Shown here: positions 22,488 to 33,797 of the stretch, piece after piece
How the letters are laid out: every line of letters starts with the position of its first letter
Numbering within the stretch: the first letter of the stretch is position 1
DNA from: Batillaria attramentaria
Lineage: Eukaryota > Mollusca > Gastropoda > Batillariidae
Assembly: GCA_018292915.2 (NCBI GenBank)
Contig: JACVVK020000145.1
Coordinates: 1,240,001 to 1,304,000 of the forward strand
DNA: 64,000 bases
Direction: 5' to 3'
Notes under the pieces: model-generated
Database searches by the model: none
The model's input: the letters and a program-made list of their open reading frames with translations, nothing else
What the model was told of the DNA's origin: nothing
Translations under genes and position numbers: made by a program

Positions 22488-23285
22488 GTATACTATGTCT
22501 TTCTCTTTCTGTTTATTATTATTATCACGTAACATTTTTTCTTACTCACAAAATGGGTTTTCCGTGTTACAGCCCTTCATCGTCTGTCTTTGTCGCATGT
22601 CGTTTGTCTGCTTGTGACAAACCTAACATTGGTTACTACTCAGCTATGACTATGGTGTCCGATCAGTTTCCCTATACCATGGTCTTTGCTAACAGCACGA
22701 ATATTTGTAGAGTGGTAGTTAAAGGCTCTATACGCAGAACAAGCATACTATAGAGTGTTGAAAAAAAATCATCGAATGCGAGTAATTTGCGCATCAGAAT
22801 CAGTCATTCGGGTCACAAAATAGCGTCTGAGACCGTTATAGAGTCTCGGGTCGGCACATGTGTTGCTCTGGAAGCTTGTTCTGGCATCGCGTTCGAAGCA
22901 GACGCCAGTGAAGCTTTAGGCCGGGGACACCGAGACCACAGTGACGTCACATCCTTTAGCGCGCGCCGCCTGAAGGATTTTGTTGGTGGGCTGGCCGCCT
23001 ACGGTAAGCTTTATTCCATATTTTCATAATTTTGATAACATTCACGCATTGATCTCCAATCTGTGACATTCCAGATTGGATTTCTGTGACCATTGTTATA
23101 AGTTTTGTAGGCTGCAATGGGTCAGCTAGCGCATCGTTGACTCGTTGACAGGATACCAAAGGCAAAGAATGAAATATCAGTGTTGATCGATTTATAACGC
23201 TTCCCACGATCTTCAAACTAGTTTACTTTATGAATCATCCTTCCTTTCCGTGGATCAAAATAAGCGCACCAGTTGATAAATTCAA

Positions 23286-23323
<38 letters not shown>

Positions 23324-23520
23324 CGGCGTGAGGAGAGGGATGTAGGGAGGAATTTATTTCCAGTCACACTCAGACACACCATCAGAGCCCGGAGAGGGAG
23401 AGAACGAAATTAAAATTTTGCCTACTACAGTAGTAACTGACTAAGTCCTTGTAGTCGGTGTCTGATTCACCATAAAATGTGCTTCAGATTATACAAGCTG
23501 GTTGTTTTACAGTTTGCTGC

Positions 23521-23551
<31 letters not shown>

Positions 23552-24144
23552 AGGAGAAGGGAGTATCACCAGCATGCTTGCATGGGGCAGAGGTGCTGCA
23601 GCATTAGTGACACGTACTATAGCAGCAATGCTGGAGGAAAGTTGAAGGTAAGACATTACACACTCGTCTTATTTTCAATATCCCTGAATAGTAAAAAGTA
23701 GGATACCATTACTCTTTTCTCTCTGCCAAACACATGCCCATGTGTGTGCACAGTGTAGTGTTTAATCACTGTGTTGAAGGTAAGTCATCCTGAAGTCCCA
23801 GTTTTAAGATGAAAAGGTTGGTATCTTGTAGCTGAGAGTAAAGGTTGAAATAATAACAGGACAACAGGTTAGAATTTTTGATTACTGTCATAAGAGAGAG
23901 AGAGAGCCCTCTCACTCAGTGACAACACATAACTAAAATGCCTGTGGATTGTATATATTTCAATATTTTTAGAAGACAATGGACAAGATGGAGACAAGAA
24001 GACTGAAGGGGATGGCGGTAGACATGATTGAGGCACAGCCAGGCCTCATATTCAGCCTTCTGGAGCTGTAGGAGGGGCAGCCAGGTGGCCACAGCCCTAT
24101 GCCTCATTCTGGCCAGTCCTCCTGGTGCACTTTTGTCTGCTGCA
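22488..24144. other. intron 8, first part
   Basis: 22787-23010 has an open frame ending at a GTAAGC-like site but matches nothing I know. (TG)n lies at 23287-23322 and a poly-T run at 23520-23543. No exon is supported. Confidence 0.45.
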
Positions 24145-24640
24145 GAAACATGCCATCCGATGCTGAACTTGAACGTCTCTGCCGTGGTTATGGTCAATGC
24201 CAATTTTTGCTCCCAGTAGGTACTTCCTCTACCTACTTCCTCATTAAAAGTAAACTGGTATTATTAAACTATGAAACATGTAGTTCTACTTTGCACCAGT
24301 GAAAATCTTACACCTGTCCCCTCATGCAAATGCATAATAATTTTATGCCTGAAATTTACGACCAAAACATTTACTTGTTGGTCCAAGTTATTCTGTTTCC
24401 TCTCTCTTTTCACAGTTAAAAATAACAGACCTTACTCAGAAATACTCTTCTTATTAATTTAGGAAATCCAGTACCTGATTTTGGACAGGATGGTTCTGCA
24501 GCTGTCACAGATAATGAGGCGAGACGTGGTTGTCTGCAATGGCAAAGATGATCAGCGCTAAGCTAACCACCGTGCTGTGTACAGGCAGTTCATCATGTGG
24601 AGGCATGGTCTAGGTGCAGGAGACAGGCGGGTCATCCCCA
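24145..24640 (+). pseudogene. P2X7-C-like domain remnant
   Basis: 24150-24210 reads MPSDAELERLCRGYGQC. 24470-24640 reads LILDRMVLQLSQIMRRD, then a stop TAA (24559-24561), then HRAVYRQFIMWRHG and GDRRVIPTCV. This order (M-P-T/S-x-E-E…C near the start, then AYRQF-x-x-W and RR-V-I-P-S/T-C) is that of the P2X7-receptor intracellular-domain family, often found as stand-alone genes in aquatic invertebrates. The in-frame stop and missing segments make it a broken copy. Confidence 0.5.
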
Positions 24641-25084
24641 CGTGTGTTGGTGATTCGGGGTCACTATCCTCACCCTATCAACCACTACACAGGATTTATC
24701 CCATTGAGGCTGAACTAGACTGTTGGTTTGAACACTAACTTCTCTGATGTTGCTTGTTTCTGCCATTTCCATGCAGCTTACATGTGATATACACACCTTA
24801 GCAATGGAGCACCATGTTGGTAGCACTAATAATCACTCATGTTCATAGAAATGTAGTAAATGCTGACCACATGGGTGGTATTGTTGTGGTTTGTTTTTCT
24901 CTCTCCCTCTGTCTTCAAGAAGCAAAAACTAAAAGGAGAGTGCTGACTGTAGACTTTCTGCATCAGTCTTGAGCAATGTATGTAGATGACTTTATATCAA
25001 AAGCCTTGTGTCTTTGTAAAAGTGGACCAGAAGAATAATGGACAAAAAGAGCGAACACTTTTCTTTCATGTGTGTATGTTTTTT
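24641..25084. other. intron 8, unassigned
   Basis: Nothing beyond the decayed end of the P2X7-C-like sequence is recognised. Confidence 0.4.
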
Positions 25085-25661
25085 ATGTTGTTTCCATAGA
25101 AATGGAAACAACATAATAGGACGGGCTAAAATTTCCACGTTCATAGGCAAGCATCTGTGGTACAAACGCACGTCACTGCCGATCTCCCGCAGAGACGATT
25201 TTGCAAGTGTAACTCTGACAATGACGTAAGAAAACTTGCGTCATCGATGCTGACGCGTATGGTGTTCCGAACGCACTTCTCCTCCTCAGTGAGTGCCGTC
25301 TGTGTGGATGTGCGTGTGTGTGTGTGGGAATTGTGTCCGGGCCCGTTTCTTCGAAAATACTCAACCGAATGGCTTCAAATTTGGGGTATCCAAATATATC
25401 AAAATGTTACATTAGACGATTCAAGCGTGTGATGACTGCTTAAGTGATTTGGGAGTTATCGCCCTTTTGAGACAAGTTGGTTGTCTTTCATGTTCATGGG
25501 CAAGCATCTGTGGTACAAACGCACGTCACTGCCGATCTCCCGCAGAGACGATTATGCAAGTGTAACTCTGACAATGACGTAAGAAAACGTACGTCATCGA
25601 TGCTGGCATGTATAGTGCGCCGAACGCACTTCTCCTCCTCAGTGAGTGCCGTCTGTGTGGA

Positions 25662-25694
<33 letters not shown>

Positions 25695-25866
25695 GCGTGT
25701 GTGTGTGAATTGTGTCCGGGCCCGTTTCTTCGAAAATACTCAACCGAATGGCTTCAAATTTGGGGTATCCAAATATATCAAAATGTTACATTAGACGATT
25801 CAAGCGTGTGATGATTGCTTAAGTGATTTGGGAGTTATCGCCCTTTTGAGACAAGTTGGTTGTCTT
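25085..25866 (+). repeat. tandem repeat family with terminal hairpin, two units
   Basis: It starts with a perfect 13-bp-arm hairpin (ATGTTGTTTCCAT, AGAA loop, complement; 25085-25114). A body of about 365 bp occurs twice in tandem (about 25138-25488 and 25495-25866), sharing GCAAGCATCTGTGGTACAAA, a (TG)n and CGAAAATACTCAACCGAATG. A further diverged relative lies at about 26200-26450. An inverted copy with its own hairpin lies at 54517-54842. Confidence 0.8.
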
Positions 25867-27233
25867 TCGTGTACAGGCGTAATATTTATTTAAATCACTC
25901 AATTGTTTGGCAGTAGATAGCTTGAATACGGACTCTGAACAGAGTCACTACTAGAAAATGGTCGCTCTTATAGTTTTCATGTAAACCGAGCCTGAGTTCT
26001 GCGTCAGTCATGACCTTCAAGCGGAACCTCAAGACGCACCTTTTCTCTCAGTTCTAATTTTTATTTTTTCTTTCTTTCTTCTTCTTCTTCTTCTGCTTCC
26101 CCAAACCCAAAGGCGCCGTGAGCATGCTTACTGCATGGAAGTTCTTTTCGTAGCGCTATACAAATGGCCAATCATCATCATCATCATGAGTTGACATTGC
26201 ATGTGAACCCAGTTCAGATGCCTATTTCTCCGAAAATACTGAACCGATCGATTTCAAATTTGGGGTTTTTAAATGAATCAAGATTGTTGAATAGAAGGCC
26301 CGATCCAGGTACGATTGCACACATGATTTGCGAGTTATCCCTCTTTTCAGAAAAAGTGGCTTTCTGGCGTTTAAAGGCGTAATATTTACCTAAACCACTC
26401 CATTTTTTGGACATAGATAGCATGAATACGGACTCTCAACTAAGTGAATTTTGGAGGTTGTCGCTTTTATACTTTTGGCGTAAGCCGTACCTGATGAAAG
26501 TGCTGGTGAACACACTTTAGATCTCAAAATCGCTCCTACTATACATAGATAATGAGCCTGGGGTGCCATAAAAAATATACAAAAAAATTAGAAAAATTCA
26601 CTGCAGCCGTTATCGTCAGTTGACCCAAAAATTTGTACTCGCAGCACATTTCCTCTACAAGCCACACGCCTCACAAACATCGAAGAAGAGACGCACGCGC
26701 ACTGACGTAAAGTAAGTGCGTCATGTTTGATTGACGTGATGCTGTTTTTTCTTGGGGGTGTCTCGCCACTTTCTTTCCGAATTCCTCTGTTTGGAGACGT
26801 GGTGTATTTTACTTCTACTATGTCGCCATCTTCGTGCAATCGCAGAGAAGACACGGGATACAACAGAATACAACTCCAATACTTTATGAACAGAATATGC
26901 ACGGAGAACAAATTCATGAAAGAAGAAGAACCCAGAACGCTGTGCAGGGCTTCTTACGTACTGAACAGGTCAGATCTAGAACATTTCTCAACTTACTGGA
27001 AGGTTCAATATATTTCCAAGGTGACGTAATCTACTGACGTTACTGCACCAGCATGTTCTGGGATGGTCTAGAAATTATTTTGCATCGAAATGCAGTATCT
27101 TTTCGCGATCTCTACAACTTGATATGTGGAAAGCGGGAATTTCAGTGGGTTTCGTTTTTGCCACTGACTCACACTCAGAAGCATAATGCATAGATCTTGG
27201 AAACATAAAGATAGTTCACTTACCTCCCTTTGA
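25867..27233. repeat. intron 8: decayed repeats
   Basis: 26200-26450 is a diverged unit of the preceding family (TTTCTCCGAAAATACTGAAC). 26700-27060 has an open frame of about 100 codons on + with no recognisable motif. No exon is supported. Confidence 0.4.
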
Positions 27234-28009
27234 GGGACAACGCGTAAGAGTTGTCTGCGCGCATTAGCGCGCATCCCGCAGATGTACGCAGTAATGGCAG
27301 TATGACAGAAAGCCAGAAACCACGCAAAAATTCGGGCGTGCAATGGTGTGCAGCGCCGAATTGCTGTCAGAAGCGAACACCAGGAACGGGAAAACCTTTC
27401 TGTAGATTTCCCCCTTGAAAAATAGAGGTAGGTATGCCTACGATATCGAAGTTGGAGCCAAGATCGGTATCGAAGTTGGAGCCAAGATTATGTTTTCTCC
27501 CAAACATAACACATAGCATCACACGTGAAAACCAAAATCGCCGCATCCACGACGTGTGACTGGCGTAAATTTAGTATAGAATCCGCATGCTTGTAAAAAG
27601 TCTGTTTGTTTGACCCAACCCTACACTAGCCGCCGTAAAACATTTTAACAAAATAAACAAAAACGAAGATGTCAGCGACTGACAGGTGGTCTCCCCCCAT
27701 ATATTTCGCATGTGTTTTAGGCCTATGGAAAACATAAGTACTCTCAAAGTTCCGGAGGACGAACGAAAGATCTAGTTTGGCTTTCACTGCTGTACGTAGG
27801 CTACGCAGTGCATTTCGTTCGATGTGTTCAAGTAAAACTAGTACGAAACACAGAAAGATCGAATGTGCGAGAGATCCAAAGATGGACGCATCCGCTGAAT
27901 ACTTCCTGCTAACTCAGCATTAATCATATCTGCGACCGACGATCCTGCAGATTCTATGTTGTGATATGGTTTTACAATGGTTAGAATGAAGTTCAGCCGG
28001 ATGATTTTG

Positions 28010-28057
<48 letters not shown>

Positions 28058-28310
28058 CAGTGCAACGTGCCGCTAGCACAGTTCAAGTCAACGTTATTTG
28101 TAAAGTTAAAAAAAAAAAAAACTGATGTCTGCGCCTGCCACGTGTGTTTACTGCTGTTTGTTTACACTGCATGCAAACCTCTTGATTTTTAAGAAAAGAG
28201 TTCTGTACATACCTACAGATTCCCCCCCCCCCCCAACAGTATGTGAACTGGAACAAGTGCCGATGAACGTACCTGCCGCCGTATGAGTGACAACTCTGTG
28301 TGTGTGTGTG

Positions 28311-28348
<38 letters not shown>

Positions 28349-28730
28349 CTGAATTTAGATGCAGGTAGACGCTAGCACAATTTAAGTCACCGTGATTTGT
28401 AAAGTTGTCATTGGAAAAAAAAAATTACGCTGTATCTGCGTCAGCCGCGTGTGTTTACTGTTTGTTTACACTGCATGCACACGTACCACTTGAGGTCTTT
28501 TTTTCTTTTTTTTGACAAGAAAGCGAAAAAAAAATGTTTGTTTTTCAACAGGAATACCAAAAGAAGTATTTCCCCGTTTATATTTGTCTGTTATTTGAAC
28601 AATTCGGCGCAGAACACAATTGCATGCCCGGCTTTTGTGATCGCTTTCCACTTTCCGTCACGCTGTCACTATAGGGGCCAGATCTAGGATGCGCGCTAAT
28701 GCGGGCAGACAACTCTTCGCGTTGTCCCGC
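27234..28730. mobile_element. 1.5-kb inverted-repeat DNA element with THAP-like fragment
   Basis: The ends 27234-27276 and 28688-28730 are inverted copies of about 43 bp with few differences (GGGACAACGCG…GCGCGCATCC). Near the left end (about 27337-27415, +) the frame VQWCAAPNCCQKRTPGTGK, then FCRFP, resembles the zinc-binding start of a THAP domain, common in transposases of P- and Kolobok-type elements; the frame stops soon after. Inside are two related segments (about 28070-28200 and 28370-28500) and two (TG)n tracts. It is a non-autonomous remnant. Confidence 0.6.
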
Positions 28731-29433
28731 TATATGTCTCTCTTACGAGGGCAGGAGTGACGCGTCTTTCTGATTCCAAGGTCTTTGCATAATGTGTGTG
28801 TGTGTGTGTAGGGGGGGGGGGGGGTGCGTGCGTGCGCGCGCAAGCGCGCGTCTAAGGCGAGAGAGAGAGAGAGAGGGTCTCTTCTCCGATACCAGTAAGC
28901 AATCGTCTGTCAGTCAGGTCTGCGGGAAGTAACTCTGTCAAAGGGGAACGACTTTATTACAAGAATTCATTCACCCATGTAAAACCTCGCATACGCCAAC
29001 AAGTTGTGACGTCAACCAGCTAGGCGAGCTCACACGACCTCATGTGTTTGGGTTTTTGCAAGTGCATAGAGGCACGATAAGGGTTTTCAGTACTTTCTTT
29101 ATGTCAGCATGCTTGATGTCAGAGAGCTTGCGTTCCGGCGTGTGCGCGCGGGCTGCATACATGACACAACGACTACGACTGTGACTACAGCATGTCATTG
29201 AATGGAAACAACATATTGGGCTGGTGGCCATCTTGTTTCCTTTGTAGATAGTCTCTGTAGTATTAGCAACGGCAAGTTTGCAGACTGGCGAATTTCTGTC
29301 AAAACTTTTACCGTTGATAAATAAAGTTTCATCATCATCTCTGTCTGTTTCTTCTCAGGCCAATTAGATTAGAATCTACTCTACGGTAGTCTAAACTTCG
29401 GATGTTGTTTGAATTGCGTTAAACGAAACTATA

Positions 29434-29493
<60 letters not shown>

Positions 29494-29495
29494 AG
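28731..29495. repeat. end of intron 8 with (TG)27 at the exon 9 acceptor
   Basis: 29140-29245 is an inverted relative of 48630-48720 (GGCCACCAGCCCAATA, GTTGTTTCCATT). A (TG)n of about 27 units at 29436-29490 is followed by TTTAG and exon 9, so the acceptor has essentially no pyrimidine tract other than UG repeats. Confidence 0.75.
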
Positions 29496-30206
29496 CGATG
29501 ATGCTGTCACACAAGAGATCGCTAAGCAGTACGCTAGTCAGTTTGACTCGTCCACCACTGTGAAAAAACTGGACCCCAACGACGGAAATATGAGTGCACA
29601 ACTCGCTAAACGGCTGCCCTTGGTTAGCGACGAATATATCATTGGAGCCGAGTTCCTTGGGGCACCCGGGGGCGTTCTGCAGGCGAGGGCTTTCTACAAT
29701 GGCCACACTTCTCATGGGATGAATATTGCCCTGCAGTATCTTCTCAACAGCCTGGTCAAATACTACGTGCAGGGTCACACTACCACCGGTGGTCTCACCT
29801 GGTTTGAAGTTTTGCGAGGTTCTGTAGCTGACACAAAGTGTCTGCCCACGGGTAGCACATTGTCTATCTTGATTCCGCTGGGCATGTCGGTCGTCATGCC
29901 CATGTTCGCCCACTTCATCGCCAAGGAGCGGCTGGTTGGCGCCTTGCACATGCAACTGGTGAGCGGTGTGCATCCGGTTGTCTTTTTGGCTGAGCAACCT
30001 CTCCTTCGATTTCCTCGTGTATTTCATATCCACCGGCCTCGTCGTGATCGCATTCGCCACGCACAAGGAGCCGGCGTACGTGGAGGGGGGGCAGACTGGG
30101 CTTGGTGTTGCTGGTCTTTCTGCTCTACGGCTGGTCCTTCCTCACTTCATCTACCTCATTCACTTCCCCAGCGCAACTACGTGTTTTGTCTACATCGTCT
30201 TCTCTG
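29496..30206 (+). CDS. ABCA3: ABCA exon 9: large extracytoplasmic loop and helices of TMD2
   Basis: It encodes SDDAVTQEIAKQYASQF, the loop, ALQYLLNSLVKYY, helix LSILIPLGMSVVMPMFAHFI, KERLVGALHMQLVSGVH, helix FWLSNLSFDFLVYF, then VLLVFLLYGW and YLIHFPSATTC…VFSG, in ABCA order. The frame shifts three times: one extra T in T5 (29983-29987), one extra G in G7 (30085-30091) and one missing base at the C pair 30140-30141. All are at short runs, which suggests assembly error more than decay. The donor is GTCAGT (30207). Confidence 0.9.
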
Positions 30207-30231
30207 GTCAGTGTTATTTACTTATTCCCTC

Positions 30232-32790
30232 CTCTCACGGTCACTACCTGCCCGGTCCCATCCCTTCTCTCAGGTCACTTTCTGCATGGTCCCATCCCTT
30301 TTCTCAAGTCACTGTCTGCCCGGTCCCATCCCTTCTCTCAGGTCACTATCTGCCCGGTCCCATCCCTTCTCTCAGGTCACTATCTGCCCGGTCCCATCTC
30401 TTCTCTCAGGTCACTATCTGCCCGGTCCCATCCCGTCTCTCAGGTCACTATCTGCCCGGTCCCATCTCTTCTCTCAGGTCACTATCTGCCCGTTCCATCC
30501 CTTCTCTCAGTCACTATCTGCCCGTCCCATCCCGTCTCTCAGGTAACTATCTGTCCGGTCCATTACTTCTCTCAGGGTCACTATCTGCCCGGTCCCATCC
30601 CTTCTCTCAGGTCACTAATCTGTCGCGTCCCATTACTTCTCTCAGGTCACCACCTGCCCGGTCCCATCCCGTCTCTCAGGTCACTATCTGCCCGGTCCCA
30701 TTCTTTCTCTCAGGTCACTATCTGTCCGGTCCCATTACTTCTCTCAGGTCACTATCCTGCCCGGTCCCATCCCTTCTCTCAGGTCACTATCTGCCCGGTC
30801 CATCCCGTCTCTCAGGTCACTATCTGCCCGGTCCCATCCCGTCTCTCAGGTCACTATCTGTCCGGTCCCATTACTTCTCTCAAGGTCACCACCTGCCCGT
30901 CCCATCCCGTCTCTCAGGTCACTATCTGCCCGTCCCATCCTTCTCTCAGGTCCACTATCTGTCCGGTCCCAGTCCCGTCTCTCAGGTCACTATCTGCCCG
31001 GTCCCATCCCGTCTCTCAGGTCACTATCTGTCCGGTCCCATCCCGTCTCTTAGGTCACCACCTGCCCCGGTCCCATCCTGTCTCTCAGTCACCACCTGCC
31101 CGGTCCCATCCCGTCTCTCAGGTCACTATCTGCCCGGTCCCATCCCTTCTCTCAGGTCCACTATCTGTCCGGTCCCATCCCGTCTCTCAGGGTCACTATC
31201 TGCCCGGTCCCATCCCGTCTCTCAGGTCACTATCTTGTCCCGGTCCCATCCCGTCTCTCAGGTCACCACCTGCCCGGTCCCATCCTGTCTCTCAGGTCAA
31301 CCACCTGCCCGGTCCCATCCCGTCTCTCAGGGTCACCACCTGCCCGGTCCCATCCCTTCTCTCAGGTCACTATCTGCCCGGTCCCATCCCGTCTCTCAGG
31401 TCACCACCTGCCCGGTCCTATCCCTTCTCTCAGGTCACCACCTGCCCGGTCCCATCCCGTCTCTCAGGTCACTATCTGCCCGGTCCCATCCCTTCTGTCA
31501 GGTCACTATCTGCCCGGTCACCACTTGCCCACTCTCAGGTCACTATCTGTCCGGTCCCATTACTTCTCTCAGGTCACCACCTGCCCGGTCCCATCCCGTC
31601 TCTCAGGTCACTATCTGCCCGGTCCCATCCCTTCTCTCAGGTCACTATCTGTCCGGTCCCATCCCGTCTCTCAGGTCACTATCTGCCCGGTCCCATCCCG
31701 TCTCTCAGGTCACTATCTGTCCGGTCCCATCCCGTCTCTCAGGTCACCACCTGCCCGGTCCCATCCTGTCTCTCAGGTCACCACCTGCCCGGTCCCATCC
31801 CGTCTCTCAGGTCACCACCTGCCCGGTCCCATCCCTTCTCTCAGGTCACTATCTGCCCGGTCCCATCCCGTCTCTCAGGTCACCACCTGCCCGGTCCCAT
31901 CCCTTCTCTCAGGTCACCACCTGCCCGGTCCCATCCCGTCTCTCAGGTCACTATCTGCCCGGTCCCATCCCTTCTGTCAGGTCACTATCTGCCCGGTCCC
32001 ATCCCGTCTCTCAGGTCACTATCTACCCGGTCCCATCCCGTCTCTCAGGTCACTATCTGCCCGGTCCAATCCCGTCTCTCAGGTCACCACCTGCCCGGTC
32101 CCATCCCGTCTCTCAGGTCACCACCTGCCCGGTCCCATCCCGTCTCTCAGGTCACTATCTGCCCGGTCCCATCCCGTCTCTCAGGTCACCACCTGCCCGG
32201 TCCCATCCCGTCTCTCAGGTCACCACCTGCCCGGTCCCATCCCGTCTCTCAGGTCACCACCTGCCCGGTCCCATCCCGTCTCTCAGGTCACCACCTGCCC
32301 GGTCCCATCCCGTCTCTCAGGTCACCACCTGCCCGGTCCCATCCCGTCTCTCAGGTCACTATCTGCCCGGTCCCATCCCGTCTCTCAGGTCACCACCTGC
32401 CCGGTCCCATCCCGTCTCTCAGGTCACCACCTGCCCGGTCCCATCCTGTCTCTCAGGTCACCACCTGCCCGGTCCCATCCCGTCTCTCAGGTCACTATCT
32501 GCCCGGTCCCATCCCGTCTCTCAGGTCACCACCTGCCCGGTCCCATCCCGTCTCTCAGGTCACCACCTGCCCGGTCCCATCCCGTCTCTCAGGTCACCAC
32601 CTGCCCGGTCCCATCCCGTCTCTCAGGTCACCACCTGCCCGGTCCCATCCCGTCTCTCAGGTCACCACCTGCCCGGTCCCATCCTGTCTCTCAGGTCACC
32701 ACCTGCCCGGTCCCATCCTGTCTCTCAGGTCACCACTTGCCCGGTCCCTTCCCGTCTCTCAGGTCACCACCTGCCCGGTCCCATCCCTCC
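30232..32790 (+). repeat. 34-bp minisatellite, about 75 units, in intron 9
   Basis: The unit is GGTCAC(TAT/CAC)CTGCCCGGTCCC followed by ATCCCGTCTCTCA (34 bp). Two main variants differ at the TAT/CAC triplet. Units before about 31,500 vary and carry many single-base indels; later units are nearly perfect. There are no stops in any + frame and 34 is not a multiple of 3, so three very long meaningless + frames result (up to 949 codons). The array starts about 25 bp after the exon 9 donor. Each unit ends TCTCTCAGGT, a 3'-splice-site-like string. Confidence 0.97.
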
Positions 32791-32799
32791 TCCGCTGTC

Positions 32800-33060
32800 A
32801 TATACAGTATTATAATGATATTTGGCTCAAAGCGCCGCGAGCTAAACCCAACAAGCGCGCTCACGTGAATCACTCGCATTCTCTCACACACTGGACATGA
32901 ACACATTACAATCACCTGGTGCGAAGGGCCAGCTCAGCAATTTAGGTTTCGGAATTTTTAGAAGTGCATTTATTCATTTTTTTCTTTTTTGGGCTTAACA
33001 TTTCCAAAGCAGAAGGGGAGGAAGCCGGAGTACCCGGAGAGAACCCCCGACGTATTGTTT
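32800..33060 (-). mobile_element. SINE/LINE-tail copy
   Basis: It shares AAAGCGCCGCGA, CTCTCACACACTGGACA, CATTTCCAAAGCAGA and CCCGGAGAGAACCCCCGACG with 34190-34400. The tRNA-like head present at 34465-34538 is missing here. Confidence 0.65.
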
Positions 33061-33641
33061 GTTGTTAACATTGTTTGCAAGGAATGCCGTACTTGATAAA
33101 TCTGTGTATTTGTATTAGTACATGTACTGTTCCTCTATGTGTGCAGTGTGAACATGTATGTGACAATTGTGACACGGGTGGCAACTTTGTACTCTGCCAC
33201 GAAAACTGCGTGCTTGTTGCGGCAAGGGAGACAACTCATTGTGCTGTGCTGGCGAATGCGCCAGAACTCACCGCTTCTGTGCACACTGTGAAATACCACG
33301 TTGACCACAAAGTTATTCAGAATTGTCCACTTCCCTTGTCACTGTGTTTTTTCCCCCCTCCTTTGGTATCACTTAGCTCGGCTCAGGTCTCGGTTAGCCG
33401 ATGAAATTGTTGGTCATTGCAGAGGCCAATAGAAGCGCCAGTCTCGGTACACAGTTGATACATGTTGTGCGTGCTTGCGGAAGTCTCCTACACTTTCCTG
33501 CTTTTGAAAACATGGTTACACGTGTGAGCCAAAATGAATGAGGGCCCCTGCCTCCAGTTATGTTGTTGTTTTGCTCTGACGTGCTCTGCGTCGATTTAAT
33601 AGCCATGATTTTATAGTTGTTTGTTCCTGTTATGTTGGCAG
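33061..33641. other. intron 9, right part
   Basis: An open frame at 33075-33404 has several Cys (CEHVCDNCDTGG) but no recognised domain, and does not fit the ABCA order. Nothing else is seen. Confidence 0.4.
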
Positions 33642-33797
33642 GAGTGCATCTCAGCAAGTCCATGATGACGTCGCATTGTAGTCCCCCCGTCGGAGAAGAC
33701 TATGAGAGGGACTTGATCTTTATGGCCATCATGCCCACGTACTGTCTGTCGAGGTCCTTGTATGGCATCAGCGAAGTCTGTAACTGTAAAGAACCCG
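33642..33797 (+). CDS. ABCA3: ABCA exon 10: between helices of TMD2
   Basis: The acceptor GGCAG (33641) plus two bases completes the glycine of exon 9 (FS|G). It encodes LIFMAIMPTYCLSRSLYGIS, aligned with the ABCA segment HVFLVLPNHCLGMAVSSFY, and ends EVCNCKEP. The donor is GTATGT at 33798, exit phase 1. Two further copies of its last 81 bases, donors included, follow (33842-33922, 33923-33959), so a longer exon ending at 33878 or 33959 is possible. Confidence 0.88.

Noticed and set aside
22787..23029. 80-codon frame ending near a GTAAGC site as an ABCA exon
   Set aside because: Exons 8 and 9 already join in phase through an AG|C serine codon, and the frame resembles no ABCA segment.
30232..32790. 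CRISPR-like regular repeat
   Set aside because: Units are directly adjacent with no unique spacers, and the context is an animal intron.
29966..32900. Three very long overlapping + strand frames (up to 949 codons) rich in Pro/Ser/Arg
   Set aside because: They are read-through of the 34-bp minisatellite, open in all three + frames because the unit has no stop and is not a multiple of 3. Only the first part (to 30206) overlaps real ABCA coding sequence.
33075..33404. Cys-rich open frame as a possible zinc-finger exon
   Set aside because: No Cys/His spacing of a known finger, and exons 9 and 10 already join in phase without it.
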